21,025 nt of DNA, taken from Mnemiopsis leidyi (taxonomy: Eukaryota; Ctenophora; Tentaculata; Lobata; Bolinopsidae). Both the position numbers and the translations under genes were made by a program. The DNA lies in NCBI GenBank assembly GCA_000226015.1, contig JH156106.1, positions 63,557 to 84,581 on the forward strand, in the 5' to 3' direction. The notes beneath the pieces were generated by a model. It was not told the DNA's origin. It did not search any database and saw only the letters and a program-made list of their open reading frames with translations. Below are positions 1-6,805 of this stretch, piece by piece; the first letter of the stretch is position 1, and every line of letters begins with the position of its first letter.

Positions 1-261
1 TTGTATAACAATAAGCGATGGCATGACACGGGAAATTCAGCGATCCTGACACAATGAAAGCGGCCGCAAGTCTTGTTCTTACTAAGTCAGTGATATCACA
101 GTATTTCCCCAGATTTCTGAATCAGAATTTTTATTTGAAAGTCTTTCTTCTGATTTAAATCCTAAAACATGTTTGATGACATCATCATTGGCCAAACCCC
201 CCTCTCCTTCTCGTCATCATTTGAAAACCCCCTCCCCTCTTGGTGATGACATCATATGTGA
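1..261. other. Non-coding flank with a repeated TGATGACATCAT motif
   Basis: I see no gene here. The 12-base string TGATGACATCAT occurs twice, at 174-185 and 244-255. It is separated by two similar C-rich stretches (about 194-212 and 226-240), so this looks like an imperfect tandem duplication of about 70 bp. A NotI-type GCGGCCGC site is at 60-67. The block directly precedes the reverse-transcriptase relic and may belong to the same element, but nothing proves it. Confidence 0.4.
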
Positions 262-945
262 ACGACCCCTAACCTCAACATAGCTGCTCTGCCATTCGGA
301 ATACAGATTGGGGATAACCAATTTGGTAAAATCGTCAATTACCTAGATGGGGAGCTCTCACTTGGAAACAACAACCAAATTGAGTACAGGCTGTATAAAA
401 AGACACGGATGCCCGCCTCTACCTAAAAACCGACTAGTTCCATCCTGAGCATGTTTGTAGGTCCGTGATATTTTCCCATATTATATCGGTCATCCAAAGA
501 AATTCTTACGACTCCACCTGTGTAGAGGATTTAGAAGAGTTGAAAATTATCTGAGTAAAAGTGGACATGCCCCAAAAAGACTGCTTGTCGTGGTGATATT
601 CTACTCTCCCAGAACGGTAGACGGATATAATCTCGTCAAAAGACTGCAAGATATGGGTTAAAGAACCCTGATACCAAATTGCAGAGTAACAGCAACCAAC
701 TGGTATTTTCGGTAAGGTATTTTCAGGAAATCAAGGAACTCAATCATCATCTATCCGTAACATGGTTGTGAGGATCAGACCATTAAGTGACCCCCAAGAC
801 CCAATGGCTGTCAAGAATGTTATCATCCAATGTGACTATCTTTGTTGATGGGAGGGAGTTAAACTTAGATTTTTCTATGATTTGAAAGGATACGAATATT
901 ACCTACTCTAATGACACCTTTGCACATAAGAATGAATGGGCATAA
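262..945 (+). pseudogene. Degenerate retroelement reverse transcriptase, C-terminal part (Penelope-like or related)
   Basis: A relic of a retroelement polyprotein, broken by frameshifts and stops. The frame starting at 262 is open to a stop at 424-426. It contains KIVNYLDGELSLGNNNQ followed by a YRLYKK stretch, the pattern (Y/F-L-D ... L-Y-[RK]-K) found just after the polymerase core in Penelope-like elements and some related retroelements. In the next frame, from about 440, a FHPEHV box, an IFSHIISVIQRNS stretch and EDLEELK appear. A further shift then gives LSKSGHAPKRLL (about 551-586). This order, LD box, HP box, EELK, then G(Y/H)xPK, is the usual one for the region after the catalytic domain. 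Farther on (about 730-945) there are weak hints of a linker and GIY-YIG-type remnant (IRNMVVRIRP, then GREL). The catalytic motif with paired aspartates is not in the window. The copy cannot be functional. The RT-derived nature is fairly safe; the exact class is inference. Confidence 0.6.
611..640 (+). repeat. 30-bp segment repeated at 1658-1687
   Basis: The 30 bases at 611-640 match 1658-1687 with two mismatches (28 of 30), sharing TAGACGGATAT and ATCTCGTCAAA. The preceding GTGGTGATA/GCGGTGATA also corresponds between the two places. This links the retroelement relic to the GC-rich repeat block downstream and suggests both derive from the same repeat family. Confidence 0.75.
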
Positions 946-1105
946 CCGTAGTAAATTCAAAATTAACCCCCAGTGCGATTTTGAATAGAGTGCAATTTTT
1001 ATGCACTTTTTCCTTAAACATAAACAAGATTTTTTTTGAATTTCTTCAAAGTTGATATTGTTAAGAGGGTTAACCTTTGTGAAACACGAATATCCCTGTG
1101 TGAGC

Positions 1106-1345
1106 TTAGCGTTAACGGAAGATGCGCGTCTAGAATTTCTGTCACCAGGCCAGAAATGCGTAAGAGCGCGTGATGGCCGCGACAGTAGGTTATCAACCTA
1201 CAAGCTTAGCGCGAAATTAGGATGGGCGCGCGACGCAAAATCTCACAATAGGTTGTAGGTTGATAACCTACTGTCGCGGCCATCACGCGCTGTCACGCAT
1301 TTCTGGCCTGGCGAATTCTAGACGTGCATTGCCCGTTGAACAATA
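1106..1345. repeat. Foldback (inverted-repeat) element, repeat module A copies 1 and 2
   Basis: The left arm (about 1106-1203) and right arm (1253-about 1345) are reverse complements over roughly 75-95 bp with a few indels, around a 49-bp centre (1204-1252). Inside each arm is a small perfect hairpin, GTAGGTT-GAT-AACCTAC (7-bp stems, 3-nt loop). The arms contain GGCCATCACGCGCTGTCACG, clearly more GC-rich than the surroundings. The structure fits a foldback or MITE-like non-autonomous mobile element, or two head-to-head copies of one repeat. I could not define a target-site duplication. Short open frames across it read through the repeat and are not genes. Confidence 0.75.
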
Positions 1346-1420
1346 GGGCGCGCTCACAAAAGGGCGCGCGCAGCGTGGGCTATAGGGCTATGTTGGCTAA
1401 ACAACATTAAAAGTTGTTTA

Positions 1421-1495
1421 ACTTTGTCCGACTCTCATTCGAAGCAAAAATAAATTGCAATGACGGGAGCAGGGAGGGTGCGCGCTGCTGTACAA
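1421..1495 (+). repeat. Repeat module B, copy 1
   Basis: This begins ACTTTGTCCGACTCTCATTC and runs through GGGAGGGTGCGCGCTGCTGTACAA. Two related copies lie at 1810-1860 and 2271-2339 in the same orientation. The copies differ by substitutions and small indels, as expected of old dispersed repeats. No protein is supported. Confidence 0.7.
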
Positions 1496-1597
1496 CGCTC
1501 GAGGCTGACACTTTGCGGCAGCAGGGCTTTTTTGTTTTTCAGGGTCGGATAAAGCTAAAGTCAGAAAAGCAAGCAACTTTTAACAAAAGTACAGGTC

Positions 1598-1697
1598 GAC
1601 GAGATGATATTGTCGCGGTGATACCCGACTCACGCAGCTAAAGCTGAACGTTTCGTTAGAACGTTAGACGGATATCATCTCGTCAAAGATGATATCG
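1598..1697 (+). repeat. Inverted repeat GACGAGATGATAT with echo of the 611-640 segment
   Basis: GACGAGATGATAT at 1598-1610 is the exact reverse complement of 1672-1684, leaving a 61-nt spacer. GATGATATCG at 1688-1697 partly repeats it again. The right arm lies inside the 30-bp segment shared with 611-640. It may be a terminus or internal hairpin of the same mobile element. Confidence 0.6.
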
Positions 1698-1809
1698 TGC
1701 GCTTGCCTTGCGTTGTGGCCCATTTTCAATTTTCAGCTGCCGCACCGCGAGCTTTGCGTGCGAGGGCGATAGCAGGTCAGGCAACGTTAGACAATCACGC
1801 GCTTGTCTG

Positions 1810-1860
1810 ACTTTGTCCGACCCTCATTCGAAGCGAATAAAATGACAGGAGGGTGCGCAA
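1810..1860 (+). repeat. Repeat module B, copy 2 (directly abuts module A copy 3)
   Basis: ACTTTGTCCGACCCTCATTC followed by GAAGCGAATAAAATGACAGG matches copies at 1421-1495 and 2271-2339. It is preceded by AGCAGGTCAGGCA (1771-1783), also seen before copy 3 at about 2252-2264. Module A copy 3 begins within six bases of its end, so A and B are probably parts of one larger element. Confidence 0.65.
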
Positions 1861-1865
1861 TGCCG

Positions 1866-1982
1866 TTGTAGGTTGATAACCTACTGTCGCGGCCATCACG
1901 CGCTGTCACGCATTTCTGGCCTGGCGACAATAAATTTCGAAGAAATTCTAGACTGTAGACGCGCATCGCCCGTTGAGCAATG
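1866..1982 (+). repeat. Repeat module A, copy 3
   Basis: It is nearly identical to the right arm at 1253-1345 over its first 60 bases or so (TTGTAGGTTGATAACCTACT, then GTCGCGGCCATCACGCGCTG). It then carries extra bases (about 1927-1943 and around 1954-1959) before resuming with a shared tail. The left arm at 1106-1203, read in reverse complement, shares GAAATTCTAGAC with this copy. The three copies can therefore be ordered by their indels. No coding content is supported. Confidence 0.75.
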
Positions 1983-2201
1983 CCGTACAATTGCGCGCAT
2001 GTCGGGTAACACCTCGACAAAGTATGCAGGCTATACAGATACTGGTTTAGAAAACAAAAGACTGCGCGTTTTACTTTGTCTGACTTTGAATTTGTACCAC
2101 TCCCATACACCTACTCCCAGAATAAAATGCTCTCTACAAGTTTTACTAAATTTCTAACCAAAGTGCAAAGACTTTTTGTTGGCGCCACCAGAGGTGACTA
2201 T

Positions 2202-2232
2202 TTCTTTAGCTTAGTCAGACTAAGCTAAAGAA
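2202..2232. repeat. Perfect 31-nt palindrome
   Basis: TTCTTTAGCTTAGTC (2202-2216) and GACTAAGCTAAAGAA (2218-2232) are exact reverse complements around a single central A at 2217. It lies between module B copies 2 and 3. It could be a mobile-element end or a cruciform-forming site. Confidence 0.85.
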
Positions 2233-2270
2233 GCTTGCCTTGCTTCGCGGCAGCAGGTCAGGCATTGTCT

Positions 2271-2339
2271 GAATTTGTCAGACCTTTATTTGAAGCGAAT
2301 AGATAATAAAATGACGGGAGGCTGCGCGCTGCTGTACAA
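2271..2339 (+). repeat. Repeat module B, copy 3
   Basis: This is the most diverged copy, AATTTGTCAGACCTTTATTTG and on to GGCTGCGCGCTGCTGTACAA. The upstream GCTTGCCTTGC (about 2233-2243) also occurs at 1701-1711. It marks the downstream edge of the GC-rich block; sequence beyond about 2380 returns to AT-rich composition. Confidence 0.6.
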
Positions 2340-2990
2340 GCGCGATGCTTGCGTGTAAGCATAACCTGGTTAGGTGAACTGAAGACTCAAACACTGTTTG
2401 AGTTTGAGTCACACTTTTTTACTCTTTTATACTTTTTGACTTTAGCTCTTTTATACAAGTTATTGACTCTTTTATACTAAGTCTCTTATCCTTGTTGCAT
2501 CGGACTTGTCAACTTTGGGATACTGCTTTTTTATTGTCTCACGTTTTTATTGTCTCTCTAATAAAAACAAAAAACGAAATCTTTTATTTTATTTTAAACT
2601 CAAATGCTTGAAAACTTCATAGTCTGTTGTTACTCGTTAAACTCCGTAAATAACAAATAAAAGAATCAAATATTTACAGAAACAAAAAACACTGTATGCT
2701 GTAGAAATAAAACTCTTTATCACTGTCACTGTCAGTACCAGTTTCCAGTTTCGCATGGTACCGCGACCGACATTGATTTTTGTATATAACTATTAAACTA
2801 TTAGTGGCAATTCATCCTTGTTGTAATCCTTGTTGTTGTTGTTGTAATCCGGGGCCAAACTTTGAGTTAGAATTGCATCATAAACGCATGATGAAAGATG
2901 ACAAGTTAGCTGAGGCAAAAACTGCTCAAATACCAAATCAAAAAATTTAGAAAGGGAATCTTTGATTTTCGCATTATACTCATACTTATA
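2340..2990. other. AT-rich intergenic stretch with short hairpin and direct repeats
   Basis: There is no gene. ACTCAAAC (2385-2392) and GTTTGAGT (2396-2403) form an 8-bp hairpin with a 3-nt loop. The string [AG]CTCTTTTATAC occurs three times, at 2421-2432, 2445-2456 and 2466-2477. A short TTG run lies at about 2828-2843. The stretch lies downstream of the MATE gene. Confidence 0.5.
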
Positions 2991-3045
2991 GTAGCACTAG
3001 TACTAGAAGTACTAGTACTGATAGTACTGGTATGTACTAGTATAA
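2991..3045. repeat. CTAGTA/AGTACT-rich palindromic repeat
   Basis: Repeated CTAGTACT and AGTACT words, including the perfect 12-bp palindrome AGTACTAGTACT at 3008-3019. It begins about 100 bp past the stop of the minus-strand MATE gene, directly beyond its possible poly(A) signal. Confidence 0.7.
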
Positions 3046-3046
3046 C

Positions 3047-3052
3047 TTTATA
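3047..3052 (-). promoter_or_regulatory. Possible poly(A) signal TATAAA for the MATE gene
   Basis: On the minus strand this reads TATAAA, a known weaker variant of AATAAA, about 90 nt past the stop codon. Canonical AATAAA on the same strand appears only several hundred bases farther on (about 2530 and 2585), so the true 3' end is uncertain. Confidence 0.35.
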
Positions 3053-3140
3053 TCATGACAATTAAAGTCAAATGAATCCTACATACAACTGTGATTTTCT
3101 AATATGTAAAGAAACTGATTTCACTGAAACACAGTTCAAA

Positions 3141-4820
3141 TCACAAAACTAATGAAATAAAACCTATTACTAACCAAGAGAACATCATCCCACTTATCAA
3201 CACAACTTTCAAACTGTTTTTCTTCACATTGTCTCGGGCAGAATTCACATCTTCGCGGCACGCACTAAAAAACTTAATGTTTCCCTCGTACAGAGTTTCT
3301 TCAAGCAAACTTTCATCTGACTCATCCGTTTCAGCGACCAGGCAGGCTTCTTCCCCTGACAGAGGAGCGATCGAACTTTTTGCCCGCAGCTGTGCCTCTC
3401 GAACCTCTTTAGCCAGGTCGAGTCGACTTATCTTGAGTCCACAAACGATGCAGCTTAGAGCGACGAAGATGAGCATGCCAAAAAGCACTCCCACTCCGTT
3501 TAGCGGTGTTAGGAAGATGAAGCAGGCAATGGCTGGTGTACAGATACCGTAGCAGATAATGGCCAGGGCAGAAGCGACAAAGAGTTGTGAACCGACAGTG
3601 ACAAGGATTCCGTAAGAGAACAAACTCTGAACGTGATCTAGAGGCACCTCAATCAGAAGGATCCAGAGCATCCCAGCTGTCTCACTGATAACAGATGGGT
3701 CGTCCGTAAACAGACCCACTAGCTGAAACCTGAAGTAGTAACCTAGCACTGCAAGCACAGCACTCTCCACTACCGTGTTGCCGAGACACAGCCTCATGTA
3801 CCTCTTCACCTTGGGACAATCTCCCTCCCCCAGCGCGGTGCCTATCATGGCGGCGGCAGCGTAGCACACCCCGTAAGTGGTCGAGTAGATCAGTGTGATG
3901 ATCTGGAATGATATAACCACGGTGGACAAGTAGTTTACCCCCCGAAACTGGCTAAGAAAGATAGCTAGCTCGTACATGCCCATTTCGGAGAACACATTCA
4001 CCGAGGCTGAGATCCCTAGCACAATCATCTCCTTCCAGTTGCTTAACACGCCTGTTGTGAAGCCTGCCCAGGCGAGCTTCTTCCTACTGCCATAGCAGTA
4101 CAGCAGCAGAATGAGGAGACTTATCACCCTGCTGAGAGTGCCTCCAAGGACCAGCCCTTTGAGTCCCATGTCCAGTCTAATGGTAAAAAGATGAGTGAGA
4201 ATAATGTGGAGAGTAATGAGAATCCCCGTGCAGCCGTATACTGCGGTGGAGTGGTACTGGAGACTCAGATACTTAGTGACAAGCCTCATGGAGAAGTCCA
4301 GGAGACCCCAAGACCAGGTTTGGGTGATAAACTCTTCGGCGGTATCTTGGATGGAGGAAAACTTATCTAGCGAACTCGGACCTATCGACTCCGTCATGTT
4401 GTGTTTCCCTATCTGATCGGTAATGGTTACTATTAGCCAGCTGATGATCTTAAGGGACTTCATGTAGGGACCTAACACCATCAGGTACACTGTAAAACTT
4501 ATGAGGAAAACCTTCTGGACGACCGTGCCTAGCTGCTTCTGAGTGGCGGGGTTACCGTATACTTGAGGACCGTACGTGCTGAGGAGCGAGCAGAACCCGC
4601 ACATCACGCTCATCAAGAAGATGTTGTAGGTGGTGTTACCCAGAGCTACTCCAGCTAACAGTTCCTTGTTCTGCCACCCCGCAAACATGATCGAGACGAA
4701 GGAAAGTCCGAAGGGAGAGACGATGAGCATACAAGTGGGTGCCGCGTACGCCAGGAATCTCTTCTGGTCTTGCAGGAAGGAGTCCTCCTTTTCCGTCCTG
4801 CTTTTCTCGGATTTCGTCAT
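3141..4820 (-). CDS. MATE-family multidrug/organic-cation extrusion transporter (SLC47-like), intronless
   Basis: A complete 559-residue open frame. The family consists of membrane antiporters that export organic cations and drugs in exchange for H+ or Na+. The first MatE half includes ELLAGVALG (53-61) and PQVYG (85-89). The second half has SEMGMYELAIFLSQ (278-291) and MIGTALGEGD (325-334). Twelve hydrophobic segments fit residues 22-46, 55-82, 103-130, about 166-186, 196-214, 217-241, 264-290, 300-328, 348-372, 380-400, 410-436 and 440-462. An acidic linker (about 490-520) and a last membrane segment (537-558) follow, the 13-segment layout of animal SLC47. Compared from memory with human MATE1 (SLC47A1), the Glu pair E273/E278 is kept as E279/E284. 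A long loop (135-165) holds an NMT sequon at 141. The start has A at -3, and its acidic/basic leader fits a cytosolic N terminus. No intron interrupts the frame, unlike the alpha-2/delta gene nearby. Substrate is unknown. Confidence 0.9.
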   Translation of the reverse strand: MTKSEKSRTEKEDSFLQDQKRFLAYAAPTCMLIVSPFGLSFVSIMFAGWQNKELLAGVALGNTTYNIFLMSVMCGFCSLLSTYGPQVYGNPATQKQLGTVVQKVFLISFTVYLMVLGPYMKSLKIISWLIVTITDQIGKHNMTESIGPSSLDKFSSIQDTAEEFITQTWSWGLLDFSMRLVTKYLSLQYHSTAVYGCTGILITLHIILTHLFTIRLDMGLKGLVLGGTLSRVISLLILLLYCYGSRKKLAWAGFTTGVLSNWKEMIVLGISASVNVFSEMGMYELAIFLSQFRGVNYLSTVVISFQIITLIYSTTYGVCYAAAAMIGTALGEGDCPKVKRYMRLCLGNTVVESAVLAVLGYYFRFQLVGLFTDDPSVISETAGMLWILLIEVPLDHVQSLFSYGILVTVGSQLFVASALAIICYGICTPAIACFIFLTPLNGVGVLFGMLIFVALSCIVCGLKISRLDLAKEVREAQLRAKSSIAPLSGEEACLVAETDESDESLLEETLYEGNIKFFSACREDVNSARDNVKKNSLKVVLISGMMFSWLVIGFISLVL

Positions 4821-4833
4821 CTTGTTGTCTTGG

Positions 4834-4850
4834 CTGGGAAGAAGAGGAGG
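4834..4850 (-). other. Splice-acceptor-like tract just upstream of the MATE start
   Basis: On the minus strand, 15 consecutive pyrimidines (CCTCCTCTTCTTCCC, 4850-4836) are followed by AG (4835-4834). Only 13 nt then remain before the ATG at 4820-4818. This is a textbook 3' splice site. It suggests either a 5'-UTR intron or trans-splicing of a leader. The nearest TATA-like sequence (TATAAG, 4883-4878) would then be intronic. Confidence 0.5.
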
Positions 4851-5922
4851 TTACTTTTTTAGAAAAATTTGAACCACTTATAGTTAAACTTTTAAATGCG
4901 GGAAAATTGAATACCTAATTAAACAAAACAATTCTCAATACACGATGTGGTTTGTATCAAAAATGTGTATCATAAATTCTGCACGACAACTTAAAGTAAA
5001 GAGAAGATAATCGACTTCAGAAGCTTTACGGAATTGTAAGATGGCAGGATAGAAACTGAGATACTTCAAAAACCAAACCGCGACTAAATGGAAGCTGAAC
5101 ATCATCTGGTCAATATATATTGGTATAGTGGGTTGTTAAACCATCTACATTATTATCACCAAGCGGGCCGCACTTCTAACCTTGTAACGCCATGTCGGCT
5201 GAAATCTTAATTCGGGCGCCTGATATTGCTTTTGTAGTTCAAGTTGTGTGGTTTGGTCACGACTAGACTCGCAAAACTACTAACGCAGAAACTTCTATTT
5301 CGGCGTTCGCGGGAAACAGTTGCTGGGGGAAGTTTCTGTTTATTACCAGGGTAAAGTGCAGCTCACAAACAACAAGGTGTTTTAGAAAATACTGTTGCGT
5401 CAGCAGAGTTAGCGGAGAAACAACGCATTGTTGTTGTGCATTTGTGAAACAGAGGGAGCCATGCAAAAGTAACTAATGGTTTTCAAGGAAATCGCAAGTT
5501 TAGGAGCACCGGTTAAACATTAGAAATGGTAAACAGCAAAACACGAACATTCAAGTTCGGTTGTGGAGTGGGTCTGGCTTACTGATATGCCGTGTGTGTA
5601 AAAGTAAGTACTATAGTAGATCCGAATTTGGCATTGTTACAAGTCAAGATCAGAGCGCAAGGCGGGTCGGCTAACAAGTAATGTAGTTAGAGAAAATCAA
5701 CCCAATGTTTCTACTCATTTCAATCTAGATTGTTCTCCCATTTCCTCAATGATTGAAGCACGATTTGACGGAACAATGCTTGCGGTGAAGATCGTTCAAT
5801 AACAGGAAATGGTATTGAAATGTGAATATTTTTCAAGCTATTGGTCACGCATCTTATCTATTGTCCACGATAGAATAAATTTGATTGAAACTTATGGATC
5901 ACAATGACAATTCACAAAGCAA

Positions 5923-5967
5923 TCACGTGACTTGATGACCACGAGAAACGTGATCCGAAACGTGGTC
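5923..5967. promoter_or_regulatory. Cluster of three ACGTG boxes with an inverted repeat
   Basis: TCACGTGA (5923-5930, containing the E-box CACGTG) is followed by GAAACGTG twice in direct orientation (5945-5952 and 5957-5964). GACCACG (5937-5943) pairs with CGTGGTC (5961-5967). ACGTG cores bind bHLH and bHLH-PAS factors (Myc/USF/HIF types). It lies about 1.1 kb upstream of the MATE start. A regulatory role is inference. Confidence 0.35.
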
Positions 5968-6387
5968 AGCACATAATTTGATTTTTTCCACGTTGTGATA
6001 ATAAGAAATTAAAGTTTTGGAGGAGGGGAATTTTACCTAATTTCATCTAGAGTATCACTATTATAATGGTATTATACAAGTCAACGCACCAGTGGGGCTG
6101 TTTCCCTTGCTCACAAAAAACCTGCCGTAATAATACCTTAAATAGCGAGAGATAAATTCCTTTTGTTGCTGCCAAACTTTTCACACCTTGGTACCATTAT
6201 CTATTGACCTACAGGAATGAAATGGATAGTGGACATAATGATTGATCACAAATGATATAAATGGATATGACGAAATTTATTCGTGAATATTTTACAGATG
6301 TTTACAACTTCACATGCGGAGTTATGTTTTGAGAAAACTTGTGGACAACGGGAAAGTTAGGCTAAGTTTTACTGATCTGATTTTGCG

Positions 6388-6431
6388 CAAAATACAGAAA
6401 CAGATACAGTAACAAAATACAGAAACAGATA
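6388..6431 (+). repeat. 19-bp direct repeat, 25-bp period
   Basis: CAAAATACAGAAACAGATA occurs exactly at 6388-6406 and again at 6413-6431. It looks like a recent small tandem duplication and has no coding context. Confidence 0.85.
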
Positions 6432-6782
6432 TTAGATTGAAAGAAAACGTTTAGGGCAGTAAGCAGTTATGGGTGGGACAAATCCGCTACGCCTTTATCA
6501 TTATGGATTGGCGAATAAAGAGACGAGGATAAATACCATTTAAAGGAGCTAATGGTCATTAAATCTTATCTGTATCTATGGGGTACATAATTTTTACAAA
6601 GAGTCATCCATGCAGCATTCTTAAAATGGCAACATTTCAATTAAATTTATCATAAACCCTGTTGTCAATATAATTATTAATTAGCCGTCATAATCATATA
6701 AATTTCAATATTAAGAAATGATAATTGAAACGGTTCGAATCATGTGAGATCGCCTACAAACTTTGCATAATAGTCATCGTTG

Positions 6783-6805
6783 TCAATTGTGAAACTAACA
6801 ATTGA
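6783..6805. repeat. Short hairpin TCAATTGT/ACAATTGA
   Basis: TCAATTGT (6783-6790) and ACAATTGA (6798-6805) are exact reverse complements with a 7-nt loop. In AT-rich DNA this may be chance. Confidence 0.5.

Noticed and set aside
1052-1258. Open frames through the foldback repeat (also 1414-1641 and 1787-2157)
   Set aside because: They read repeat modules on both strands, change with each copy's indels and lack any motif; GC-rich repeats have few stops by composition.
1106-2339. CRISPR-like array
   Set aside because: Copies are few, in both orientations, of unequal length and spacing, with indels; the genome is eukaryotic.
3229-3552. Plus-strand frames inside the MATE gene (also 3682-3867, 4195-4416, 4630-4872)
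   Set aside because: Shadows of the well-supported 559-codon minus-strand gene.
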